64,000 bases of DNA from Epiperipatus broadwayi (taxonomy: Eukaryota > Onychophora > Udeonychophora > Euonychophora > Peripatidae): the NCBI GenBank assembly GCA_028023455.1, contig JAQFVV010000012.1, positions 11,978,864 through 12,042,863 of the forward strand, given 5' to 3'. Shown here piece by piece: positions 52,003-64,000 of the stretch. The number at the start of each line of letters is the position of its first letter. Position 1 is the stretch's first letter. Position numbers and translations under genes: made by a program. The notes below the pieces were generated by a model. It was given only the letters and a program-made list of their open reading frames with translations, ran no database searches and was not told where the DNA came from.

Positions 52003-52716
52003 GGCATAATAAAGAATAGAAATGTGAAGATAATATACATGTAAATAGAAATAATCTTTAAGCTTTGATGTTACCAAGAATTATCAATTCCTAGACAAAA
52101 AGTTTTTTCTTTAAATCTACAAAAGCTCTTTTGTTTGAGTTTTTTGTTGAAGCAAAATAAGTCTTCTCTTACTTCAAATTCAAAATCTTATATGGATTTA
52201 AACCTCCAAAATTATTTATTATAGGTGAGAGAATATAAAATAATAGCATCTTTTTTGACATTCTGCAACTAATATTTTAAACTCCCCCAGAAAGTTATAT
52301 ATGATGATATTTCCATGGGTTGTTATTATAATGAATTGTAATGAGGAGATAATATCCATGTAAATATAAATGACCTTTAACCTTTGATGTTACCAAGAAT
52401 TATCAATTACTATTAAATAACAATTTCTGAGGCCAAACCAGTTTTTTCTTTAAACCTATAGTTCCATCCTGGGTTTAAATCTATATAAAAACATGGATTT
52501 GAAGTAAAAGGATCCCTTTTACTTCAACAAAAAACTCAGACAAAAGAGCTATTATAGGTTTAAAAAGCTGGTGTGGCCTCAGGAATTGTCTATTTGTAGA
52601 AATTGAAAATTCTTAGTAACACAAAAGTTAAAGGTCATTTCTATTTACATAGATATTATCTCTTAATTTCTATGCTTTATTATAATAACAATTCATGGGA
52701 AATGTTTGATTCGACA
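52003..52716. mobile_element. Foldback family FB-B, copy 3 (compound)
   Basis: It contains two plus-oriented units (starting near 52003 and near 52305, both with 'gatgttaccaagaattatca') followed by an inverted unit (52500-52716) carrying the complements, such as 'gatattatctcttaatttct'. The central phrase 'tagcatcttttttgacattc' matches copies 1 and 2. It abuts the right end of the mariner relic. Compound order plus-plus-minus resembles the layout of the HF and 334-bp foldback elements. Confidence 0.75.
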
Positions 52717-53379
52717 TATACATAAACATAAAATATAATGTAAAATCAAATCAATTTTTTTTTTTTTACAAAACAACAAATAACATTAAATAAAACCGTA
52801 TTAATAGTTGTTTGTATAATTATAGTTTACATTTACTTGTAAATGGGAAAACACAATAAGAGATTTTACAGGTGAAAATAATTTTTGTAGTTTATATGTG
52901 AATATAATATATTTACATCATTATTATAATTTAAAATAATTATATATAATATAATTTTATGGATATTTTATTAATTTCTATAAAACCCCACACTATATAA
53001 CTTTCATATTAATGCAAGAAATATATGTGACAAATAAATAAAACATTGAAACACTTTAAAATTTAAAACATTAAATCTATAATACTATATAAAAGTCGAT
53101 GTTTGTTTACAATTTTACACCTGGACAAATATTGCATCAATCTTAAAGAATCTTACATGATTTTTTTTCTTTTCTTGTATATAATTTTACTAGCATATAA
53201 ATTTTTGCTTTAATTGTTTTTAAAAAAAAAAACCAACTAATTTGCAATATAAAGATGTAATGTCGATAAATATCTACAAAAACTTATATGAGATAAGCTG
53301 AAAATCTGTGAAGCTAGCAATTTTTTTAGTGTTCGACTAAGTTATATTAGTCATAGTTATGGCAACTGAGAGCAGGAAA
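52717..53379. other. AT-rich non-coding DNA
   Basis: No gene or repeat recognised. Confidence 0.45.
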
Positions 53380-54830
53380 GATTGTGGAGTTTATTAAAGG
53401 AATATGAATGGGTGATTACCATAACTGAATGGCTAATTATTTGCCTAAGTAGGACATTTTTGGAAAGCAGAATGATAGAGTTTTTCTTGTTAATAGTGTT
53501 CTTATCTCACAATGTGCCAGGCCTTTTCAGTTTATGCATGGGATCATTGCTTCTAGGCATATGATGGTGGCAGATGTAGATTTGAAGGGTTGCTGAAGGT
53601 GGACTGGTGTTCATAAAAATAGATTTGGTATCTGTTTGGGTTTGAGCATGGTTGTATATGTACTGGTGTTGTGATAATTGGGTAGACAAATTGGCCTTTG
53701 ATTCTTAATAATATACAGTGTGGCAGTTGATGTGACCTTGTATATGATTTGTGATTTCTGGTTTGGGGGTAGAATGTCTTTTATGTTGTTAATAGGTTGG
53801 TTCAGAGGGAAAGAGGGCCTAGACAATTTGCTTAGTTACGAAACAAATTTTAGTGAAGCAATGAGTAATACTATGAATGTATGGTAATAAAGACCAAGGT
53901 TTATTATCAGGTTCTGGGCATGGGTGTCTAAGCCTAAAATAAAACTTTTTAACAGTGAGTAAAGATTTTGGTTTTTATAACTGATGTTGCAAAATCTGAG
54001 AGATAAGAGTAGATGTTATTTTTCCTATCTCACTCAAACCTATATAAATGATGATTGTGATATAAAAAAGCTTTTAAACTAGTGAATTTGTGGAATTTTG
54101 AAGTGATAGATTCAGGGCATATAGCACCACAAATGTTGATAGGTTTAATGAACATATATGTGGTTTTTCAGTTACTGGGTCCATATTATAGGATAATAGG
54201 ATCAGGATCAAGGTATTGAAGTAATACATCTTCATATTTTTTGAAAACAAGGCTTGAAGCAGTTGCACTAATATGGAGGTCCATATGTCAGCCATCATCC
54301 ACTTTGCAAAAGACATTGTTAAATGAAGTCATAATCTTATTGTGCAACCAATGTAAGCATTCAATAATAAATTCAGTTTATGTACATTCTAGATGATCTT
54401 ATCAAGAGTTTCCTAATGATTTAAATTGATGATGTATGGAATGGAGCCATATAGCTTGGTGATGTCTAATGATGCCAAGTGATGCTGTCATTGAGTTATA
54501 ATTTTTGAGTTGAGATATTCAATTAAATGAAGACTTAAGAGTGAATCGGCCTAAACTCAATTGATTTTTAAGCCACTGACCAATCATTTGGGAGACCCTA
54601 TAGTAGTAAACACCTCCAAAGTTGATCATTAAGTGATGGGGGCATTCTATCTTGTGTTGCTTAATATTCATGAATAGTCAGAGTGAATTGCAGCAGAGGG
54701 GTATACATTAAAATATCTGTGCATATGTTTGAGAGATAAGAGTCAATGTTGTTTTTCTTATCCAACTTGAACTTACACAAATGATGATATAAAATACTAG
54801 TTTTATACTTCACCTTTGATTAGTACGTAA
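53380..54830 (-). pseudogene. Probable PLE-type reverse transcriptase relic
   Basis: Heavily decayed coding sequence of above-background complexity on the minus strand. 'LGRFTLKSSFN' and 'ISQLKNYNSMT' (about 54.50-54.57 kb), then 'LASLDITKLYGSIPYI' (about 54.43-54.48 kb), match the PLE/retron-like RT pattern in which a K-S/N-F block precedes SLDV-x-x-LY-x-x-IP. 'FNNVFCKVDDG' near 54.30 kb could be the block before AMGSPLS. Downstream stretches ('PPNQKSQIIYKVTSTAT', 'MHKLKRPGTL') are unassigned. A phrase around 'gagagataagagt' is present at 53998 and 54731, hinting at an internal duplication of about 730 bp. Stops are frequent. Another retroelement class remains possible. Confidence 0.45.
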
Positions 54831-54900
54831 TTTAGATTGCGCTTTGCAATCTCCAGAAAATGGTCATTATAAAATTTGCATAAAATTTTACATAAACCAA

Positions 54901-55172
54901 AGCTAAACTTCAGTTGAAAGTAGGCTATGATTATGGAGACACAAGGTCTTTGAAAGTGCTAAGCCATATAACTTTTAATAAGATTGAGACAAGCTTCACT
55001 TTTTTGTGTGAAGTGCAATCTAAATTACTTACAAATGATGATAGTGATGTGAGAAATCTATATTGTAATTGTTTTTTAAATGATGTGATAAAAACACAAA
55101 AAGTAGGCAGTATGATTAAAAGACTACAGATTTGGAAAAAAAATTTAAACCAAAACTTTAATTTTTGGTAAA
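54901..55172 (+). CDS. Unidentified 85-codon open frame
   Basis: The frame at 54914-55171 ('VGYDYGDTRSLKVLSHITF', 'FTFLCEVQSKLLTNDDSDV', 'KVGSMIKRLQIWKKNLNQN') has a balanced composition and no low-complexity runs. It could be an exon or a piece of the neighbouring retroelement. It is not recognised, and a 3' donor or stop context does not decide between these. Confidence 0.25.
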
Positions 55173-55273
55173 GCAAGTTTAATTTGGATTTGGTAAATAT
55201 ATTTTTAATTAATTAAATTGTGTTTGTATCCTATATTTAATGACAATGTAGATCAGTTACAATAATGAATTTG

Positions 55274-56391
55274 TAAATAAGCATTTATTTTATATAGCAT
55301 CTGTATACAATTGTATTACATTCAAATATCAGCCTTTCAAGCTAATTCTGCAAACGCTTTGCGAGTGTTAATAATAAATGAATACTTTCTCACCAATACA
55401 AGATATAGTATTTATGCAGGAATAAAAGGAATCCTCTTATTCCTACGACTCAAATGCTTATATATGAGCAAATCTAAAGAACTGGCAAGGAAAGCATGAG
55501 AATGAAACAGTCACTTTAAATTACTATATACGATGTCTGAATGAATGACGTCAGTGAAATTGTCTAGAATTTACTAAATGTCATTCCAACTGAAACTTAA
55601 TCATATGTAAATAAGCATTTATTTTATATAGTGTCTGTATACAATTGTATTACATTCAAATATCAGTCTTTCAAGCTAATTGTGTAAACGCTTTGTGAGT
55701 GTTAATAATAAATGAATACTTTCTCACCAATACAAGATATAGTATTTATGAAAGAATAAAAGGAATCCTCTTATTCCTATGACTCAAATGCTTATATATG
55801 AGCAAATCTAGACAATTTCACTGACGTCATTCATTCAGACATTGTATATAGTAATTTAAAGTGACTGTTCCATCCTCATGCTTACCTTGCCAGTTCTTCA
55901 GATTTGCTCATATATAAGCAATTGAGTCATAGGAATAAGAGGATTCCTTTTATTCCTGCATAAATACTATATCTCGTATTGGTGAGAAAGTATTCATTTA
56001 TTATTAACACTCGCAAAGCGTTTGCACAATTAGCTTGAAAGGCTGATATTTGAATGTAATACAATTGTATATAGACACTATATAAAATAAATGCTTGTTT
56101 ACATATGACTAAGTTTCAGTTGGAATAATGTTTAGTAAATTCTAAACAATTTCACCGACGTCATTCATTCAGACATCGTATATAATAATTTGAAGTGACT
56201 GTTCCATCCTCACACTTTTCTTGCCAGTTCTTCAGATTTGCTCATATATAAGCATTTGAGTTGTAGGAATAAGAGCATTCCTTTTATTCCTGCATAAATG
56301 CTATATCTTGTATTGCTGAGAAAGTATTCATTTATTATTAACACTCGCAAAGCGTTTGCACAATTAGCTTGAAAGGCTTATATTTGAATGT
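55274..56391. mobile_element. Four-unit palindromic foldback insertion with 334-bp units
   Basis: Flanked by a perfect 13-bp TSD, aataatgaatttg, at 55261-55273 and 56392-56404. It consists of a complete plus unit (from 55274), a partial plus unit (about 55608-55810), then two inverted units (about 55811-56110 and 56111-56391). Both the plus pair and the minus pair have a period of 334 bp. Recognisable phrases are 'cgcaaagcgtttgcacaat' and 'ttgctcatatataagca'; a CREB/ATF-type TGACGTCA palindrome occurs near 55547. The frame at 55311-55499 is internal to the repeat and not a gene. Confidence 0.9.
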
Positions 56392-56404
56392 AATAATGAA
56401 TTTG

Positions 56405-59220
56405 ATAAAATTTTTGAATTTTATGTTAAATATATATTTAGCGCATGTAATGTAAAATTTAAAATGGCATGGATAATAAGAGAAATCCTACTGAATTTGA
56501 TGTCTACTATGAAATTGATATGTCCTTATAAATATGTTTCACATTTGAACAAGTAAATTTTAAAATGTTGTGGTTGCAGCAAGTGTATTACAACTGAAAT
56601 TAATAAATTTTTATGAATTTCCTTTAATACTAAATTAAAAATATATTTAATTAATACATGAAAAAATATTTTTTAAATGGCATGGATATTTGCCAATTCT
56701 TAAAATATTAACTCCATTAATTAACTAAAATATTAGTATAGATATGACAATAAAAAATAGGCTAAATATAAGAAATAAAAAATAAAATGCTAACTTTTTT
56801 ACAATATTGAAAAAAATTGTTTTTTCTCTATTTTTTATTGGTTTATTATCTACTGTGCCTACTGAAATTGGAGATTTTTTTCTTTCTTGTTTGATTTTTG
56901 GATAATAAATATTTTAATTTATGAAATATTAACCATGTTGTTATGACAACAATAATATTAATATAAAATTGCCTATTATTAATTGGATTATAAGACAGTA
57001 AATGGACTTTATTCATTTTTAAAAGAAAAATAAATATGTAAATAAAAAAGTAAAAGGTTTGGATGAAATTATTTTTGTTGTTGTTGTATGTTTGATTTTT
57101 GTTACTGCATTCATGATAGTAAATTATGAACAATACAAACAAATGTTTCATATTAAAATATATTTGTCATTTTTATTTATATAATATTATACTAAGGAAA
57201 TATGTATAAAAATATATTTCTAATATAAGATATTGAAAATATAGTGTAAATTGTTTATTTTTTGTTGAAATTAAAAATAATATTGGGATTGTGAAATATA
57301 AATTTTTATTGTATATAATATTTCTAAAATATTTAATTTTATTAGTGGAATAATACAATTTTTATTAAAAAATGCTGCCAGAAATAGCTTAATTAGTGAA
57401 TATGAAAAATTACTATAGATACACTGATATCAATAAGAAAGTCTTACAAATAAGACTGAAAAGTTTGTACTCTAGATTCTCTCATTGTTGCTTTGAACAA
57501 AAGCATGTATAAATTTCTTTATATGTTTTTTAATTACTTTAAAAGAATATAATTAAATTGAACAAAGTGGAGAGGTAAGAAACAACATTGTCTGCCATAT
57601 GGATCAGGATAGCATATTGATAACATTTTATGGGAAATCAACAAATTTATTATAAAAAGAAAAATCACCAAAAATACATCATTATCTAAACCCTCAATGT
57701 ATTTTATCTTTTAAAACAGGTGTTATGTATATTTTAAAGAAACAGCAGGTGTACAAGAATCATATTTACTTGCTTATGTATTTTTATTAAATTGATTGAT
57801 TATATTCTTCTGAGATATGAATCAGAGTAATTTTTATCATATAGTCCTAAGTAAAAGTTAGCCTTCATTTATTTCATATTATTTTTAAATAATACTTGCT
57901 TATGAAAGAAAGACTCTTCATATTATCATACATATAAAATAATGCTTATGTGTACAATGTCATATGAATCAAATAATTATTATTTAAAGGAATCATTTGA
58001 ATATATACATAAAATATTGGAATCAACAAAATGTACTTTGAATTTAAACATTTTCACAAATACATTTTCTCTAGAATAGGGACATACTATTGGTTTTATA
58101 GTTGAAAATATAGACATCAGAACTGTGATGCCATAGTGGGAATACAGTAATTAAAGACTCATTTAGATCATTTATTTATATTTCTCATTATTATTGATAT
58201 ATATTTTTGTTTATCTTCATTTAATTTAAAAATGTATTATATTTATTGATAGACATATATAATTTTAAATTAAATTGTAATCTATTCACATATCAAAATA
58301 TGAGAGAGTTACCTTTTCCCTAAGTATAAATTTATATCTTGTGGTATTGTAATTGTTATTTCACTATTTAAAAATATACAATTTTTTATGTAGTGTAGTG
58401 ATTATAAATTAACTTCTATTATATTACTAATATTAGAAGCTTAAAAGATTATATCATAATAACTATTCACATTAGTTTTTGTTTTCTATAATTAATACTA
58501 ATAAATAAGTAGAATGATGATTATTCTGTTCTACAATATAATATAGCAATTATATTGATAATTAAATAATGGGATCACAAAAGGAATTTTATTGGGATCC
58601 AACTATTTAAATAAAAATCACACATGCCATTGCAAACATTAATTAATTTTCTATTTTAACATTAACCTAACTGGAATAATAATACATTAAGAATAACAAT
58701 CCAAATTTACTTCTTACTTTCATTTAGATAATTTGATTTGCTTTCCTAAGATTTATTCTTATACTTATACAAATAACAATCACTATGGAATAATCATTTT
58801 ATTATAATTGAAAGCTTTATCATCCAAGCATTACCTTTTAAATCTAAATCAATTCAATACATTTCTTAATTAATTAGCATTTATCCATTATAATTGTATC
58901 TTTCAGAATTACAAACATTATAATATATTTTGCTAGTAACTTGTACTTTGAAATAAAATAATATTTCTATAAAATAAATTTCAAAATGAAATTTCAAAAT
59001 AAAAATATGACTCTTATAATATAGTATCCATTTCTGTTATATGTTCTATATTTGCAATAAAATTGCACTTTGCAAATAAATCTTTAAGATTATTTTTATA
59101 TTTAGTAAAAATATGAATCCATACAAATTCCCTTTAATATAATTATAATTTAAAAGTAATTAATGATTAAAGTATCAATTATAAATTCTTTAAAATAAGC
59201 TGCAGATAAAATACACATAA
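56405..59220. other. AT-rich non-coding DNA
   Basis: No gene recognised. Frames at 56846-57151 and 57173-57358 (-) are low complexity. The last few hundred bases resemble 62.9-63.19 kb (see the segmental duplication). Confidence 0.45.
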
Positions 59221-59231
59221 GAACTCTATGT

Positions 59232-59894
59232 CAATAAACATCACATGACCACCATTTCTTATGCTTGTTTATAACTGTTGTTAAAACAGACAAAATTCAC
59301 TATACATATTGCCACACACAGCAAGCTAGACTAATTAGGGGATGCTCTAGCTTGCTGTGTGTGGCAATATGTATAGTGAGTTTTGCCTGTTTTAACAAGT
59401 TATACACAAACATAAGAAGTGTGGTCATGTGCTGTTTATTGGCTTAAAATCAATCCTGCCTAATAGAATAGTGGTGGCTATGGTTATTAAAGAACCAAAG
59501 ACACCAAAATGTATGGGTGCTGAACTGAGTTCAGATCCATATGACTATATAAGCTAATGGACTTGGATTGAACTGAGTTCAGATCCATATGACTATATAA
59601 GCTAATGGGCTTGGATTAAAAACATTAAGGTGTTTTCAGTTTAAGACCCATAGTTTTGTAGTTAAGTGGAGATAAAAGATGGCTGCTGGAGGGTTGCATT
59701 AGATCCTTAATCTAGGCACAGTGCTCTCAGATCCAAGGCTCCTCACTGATGAAGGCCACAAGCCAGAAACTAGTCTGGGGATATTGGATGAGTAGGCACT
59801 AGGTGAGGATTATATGCACAAGCCTTTTGGCATCCATTGATTACTCTAGATTGCTGTGTGTGACAATATGTATAGTGAGTTTTTTCTGTTTTAG
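59232..59894 (+). mobile_element. HF family element with one hammerhead motif
   Basis: This 663-bp insertion is flanked by an 11-bp TSD, gaactctatgt, at 59221-59231 and 59895-59905. It begins with an inverted tail, starting at the complete family end (caataaacatcacatga), folds back at about 59329-59341 into a plus-oriented tail, continues with the unit body (caatcctgcctaatag to the ribozyme at 59733-59787) and ends with a tail truncated at 'tttctgtttta'. A 48-bp segment starting gaactgagttcagatcc is duplicated at 59522 and 59570. The paralogous sequence at 63.19 kb lacks the element. No protein is encoded. Confidence 0.92.
59733..59787 (+). ncRNA. Type I hammerhead ribozyme-like motif (canonical CTGATGA core)
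   Basis: Outer stem I CCAA (59733-59736) pairs with TTGG (59784-59787) and inner stem TCCTCA (59740-59745) with TGGGGA (59776-59781). The core is CTGATGA (59746-59752), stem II is GGC/GCC, and GAAA lies at 59766-59769. A minimal stem III A-C/G-U is followed by C17 at 59775. Predicted cleavage is after 59775. An A-A mismatch at the base of stem II is shared with the other copies, so it may belong to the family's normal fold. Confidence 0.75.
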
Positions 59895-59905
59895 GAACTC
59901 TATGT

Positions 59906-60430
59906 GGATTGTGTTTTATGGATATGGCTTTGTGATAGAAATGACTCTTGACTGCAATAAAATTATTAATACAAACTTTAAATTAAAATACTCATTTATT
60001 TTACAATAATAATAATTACTCTATTATACAGCCTTTATCTTATATCTATTACTTAGTTCATCAAAATAATAAGTTCATCATTATTACCATCATGTATGCT
60101 TTCTTAATATTATTAAACTGTTTTAGGTGAGGTTTCTTCTTGGTCATCTTTCCATAGTTGCCTTATATTTTATAACTCCAAATATTCCACTAAAGTTATA
60201 ATATTTTAATGATAATCCATACTTAAAATTTGTATGAAAATATAGCACTACAATTTTACTAACAAAATTAGTGCTGTTGTGGTAATATTAAAAACAATAT
60301 AAATAATGTATTTAAAATAAACAATGAAATCAAGGATTTTTTTTTCATACACTATCATTCATTTTATGCATTCTTCCTCTCTCTCATTTATATTTTCTGT
60401 CTTACTTTGATCTCAGGTATCATTATTTAA
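59906..60430 (+). repeat. Segmental duplication, copy 1
   Basis: Starts 'ggattgtgttttatggatat' and continues through 'gaaatgactcttgactgcaa', 'agttcatcattattaccatc' and 'tgctgttgtggtaatattaa'. Each phrase is present in the same order at 63.20-64.00 kb. The upstream side (about 59150-59220) also matches 63.12-63.19 kb. No gene is recognised within it. Confidence 0.88.
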
Positions 60431-63119
60431 ACAATAATTTATTCAGATTTTAATTGAATATAATGTTTTGTATGTGATCTTATGACTTGGATGCCAATCT
60501 AGCAAAATTTAGAAAGAAAAAATTATAAAATTCCTCAAAATATCTATTCAGCATTCAATGACTATTATATTCTTATTTCACAGAAAACTTCACAGATAAG
60601 AAACTGATTTTATTAAAATACTATATCAAAATATAGGAATGGAGGTCTTCTTTATGAGGTGTCATACTTTGCAAGGTAATCATTTTTTTAATGATCTTAC
60701 CCAATAAATCCTGGATGATCCATTAAGCCTTTACAGTATATACATCACTCATGCTTCTATGGAAAATTCTGTCATCTCCTTATAATAAAACATATGAGTA
60801 TCACACAGATTAATCCCATTAAACTATTTACTCAGGTTTTTAGGGTGGTATTTTTTTACATCTTATCCTGGAATTTCAACTTATCTTTCCATAATATATC
60901 TTCATCATCTATGATCTTTAGATCAGTAATATAATCCTATCTTTCTATTGTATATTCATCTATCAACATTAAAGATCATGTTACCAAACAAATAGTTTAT
61001 CATTACCATCATCAATATGATACTTTTTCTAATATAACAAATGAGAACATAATTATTTTTCCACATTAACATTTATTCTGTTTCTTACTCTCATAGATAA
61101 CATTATATTGTGTAATACATTTATTATTTTCATAGAATCCTATAATTTTTAATTCATTATCAGTATTTTATTCCACTAATACTTTATTATAACAAATGTT
61201 AAGTTCCTTTAAAACACATTTTACCACAATCAACTTTTAAAACTTTATACCTAATAAAACATAATGCAAAGTATTATATTATCCACATATACTCTTATTC
61301 TATAACTCATGTATACTCTCTTTATTCCCTAAGCATACTTTTCATTTTTTTTAATAAAAAAGAATAATAAATAAATTGATACCTATTCATCCTATATATT
61401 ATTTGAATATCAAATTATTTTAATTATTGCTAATCCTAATACATAACATTATATTTATATAAAATATCAATAATAAAATTAAAAATAAAAATCTTTTTCT
61501 TTTTTTTTTAAATTAACAAGAGAACCTGTTTCACCTCCTAGTTAAACATCACCATGGTAACCAAATCAATGTTTAAAATTTCTCAAGAGTTTTATGCTTC
61601 TCATCTTCTCTTTTTATTCAAGACACATATACATTTAAGTAAAACATTTAAAAATAATCTTCATAACAACTTGATAAAAGTTTCCAAATCTGATGCATCC
61701 TTAATTCTTTTTCCAATCTTGAACTGTTTAAAGTTAAATGCACATAAATATACACTGGAACAATATAATAAACAAAGACTTTAATGAATATTCACAAAAA
61801 ATCTTAACATTAATTTTCCCATGCTAAAAATTTTAGAATAAGTCAAGTTAATGCATCAATAAGTTTTACCTCAATTTATTTCTTCACTTTTTTTAATTTA
61901 ATAGCTTCATAGGTTTTAAAAACACATAAATAACTTCAGATGACTTTATAGTACTGTAATATATCATCTTCATTATTGACAATCAATATTAAAAGATTAA
62001 ACAGACTTTATTGTTATTCTTTATTTTTTTAATATTCTTTTCTTATGATAATATAACTCTATTTGCTAATATAACAATAATCTTCATTTATATAAGATCT
62101 TATACTAAAACATGATAAATATTAATTCTTCTTTCTAACTGTTCTATCATTTATTCATCATTAAGTATATGCTAAGTATTTTTTATTTTAATTTTTTCAA
62201 GCTATTTATAACATCTCAAATATTTAATTCAAAAAGTAAATTAGTTTCCATTAGAAATATCATCATTCAAAAAGTCATCATTTTTCAAAAGTTTTAGAAA
62301 TTCATCTCTGTATTTTATACTAGTTCCTCGGTTTTGATACATAACTAATAAAATTATTTAATGTGGTATAAATAAGCAAAGTTCTTTTATAAGATAGCAG
62401 ATACATTTTTCTTTAAATAAATAGTTTTTTTTTTGTTTTTTCATGGTTCTTCCAAACAATAATAATATTTTTAAGTTCTCTTTTAGAATTCTTTTAGATT
62501 ATCACTTGATTTACAAAACTTTTATTAGTTTGTAATAAAGAAACTAGTTTAAATTCACTCCATGATATTAAAGGGCACTTTTAAATATATTATATCTTTA
62601 AGCTCCTTTTAACTATTACTTTTACTATTTAAAAAATTAAAATATTTTAAATTTTTTATACTTTTTACAAACTGAAGTGAAACAGCTATTCACTTTACTT
62701 CTTAATGAATTGATTCCTAGATTGTTTTCTCATTGACTTAAATACCCAAGACAAAGTGATATCAGAAAACTAATTAATTAAATTTTATTGGTCAATATCA
62801 CAAATCAACTAGTAAAATTTTAAAGAATTATTTTTTTGTCTTTATTTAAAACAATTAAAATTGATTAATATTTTACAAATGAAATTAATTTATATAATTT
62901 TTTAAACTGACATTTTAAATATAAGTATGGTTTTACTATGTGATATTATTAATTGACTTTAAAAAAGAAATAATAATAAATAGTTATACTAAAAATATTA
63001 TTATTATAATTTTAAAATAAATTATTATCTTACAATTGATAATTGTTCATTCTTTTATTTACTAGAATTCTATATGGAATGAAAATAAACTAAAATTAAA
63101 TTTATCACTATTGCAAATT
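60431..63119. other. AT-rich non-coding DNA
   Basis: No recognisable gene. The 76-codon frame at 61554-61784 (+) ('QEFYASHLLFLFKTHIHLS') has no known motif and no support from composition or splice sites. Confidence 0.45.

Positions 63120-64000
<881 letters not shown>

Noticed and set aside
55311-55499. A 62-codon frame as a gene
   Set aside because: It lies inside the 334-bp repeat unit and is broken in the sister units.
55530-55570. A hammerhead motif in the 334-bp repeat (CTGAATGA ... GTGAAATTGTC)
   Set aside because: The core has an extra base, stem I does not pair, and changes between copies are not compensatory.

Overview
This window looks like very AT-rich (roughly three quarters A+T by eye) non-coding DNA from an invertebrate animal. 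The evidence is long (GATA)n and (TAA)n microsatellites, tRNA-derived SINEs with target-site duplications (TSDs), decayed non-LTR retrotransposons, a mariner relic, Penelope-like element (PLE) relics with GIY-YIG domains, and possible spliced exons. I cannot name the species. No intact gene is present, and almost every recognisable coding stretch is a transposon relic.

Layout. 1-14.6 kb: AT-rich DNA with one SINE (9.1 kb) and a small CpG-bearing pocket (2.2-2.6 kb). 14.6-16.6 kb: a LINE-B reverse transcriptase fragment cut by a 1.3-kb GATA/GACA microsatellite. 17-19.7 kb: degenerate tandem repeats. 19.7-32.1 kb: a LINE cluster. Two LINE-A copies lie head-to-tail on + (copy 1 without its RT core; copy 2 with EN, RT and C-terminal zinc motif). 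A LINE-B copy on - meets copy 2 tail-to-tail at duplicated (TAA)n tracts, and a third LINE-A copy lies on -. 34-41.6 kb: foldback elements, an inverted pair of PLE GIY-YIG domains and a SINE. 43.5-44.3 kb: a PLE C-terminal relic. 45.9-48.1 kb: the best candidates for host exons (a + strand terminal exon and several - strand exons), with a SINE. 48.5-49.3 kb and 59.2-59.9 kb: hammerhead-bearing foldback elements. 51-52.7 kb: a mariner relic beside a foldback element. 53.4-54.8 kb: a probable PLE-type RT relic. 55.3-56.4 kb: a four-unit palindromic insertion. 59-64 kb: a segmental duplication, one copy carrying the hammerhead insertion and the other apparently the empty site, ending in a long (TAA)n.

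Most notable system. Four dispersed insertions (35.57, 38.50, 48.49 and 59.23 kb) form one non-autonomous foldback family. Each is flanked by an 11-14 bp TSD and shares the same two ends. The two longest carry a type I hammerhead-like ribozyme fold plus a TATATAAG box, and one shows a 455-bp tandem period bounded by ribozyme sites. This matches the architecture described for PLE terminal repeats and animal retrozymes. PLE coding relics nearby make mobilisation in trans by PLE machinery a reasonable inference, not something the sequence proves.
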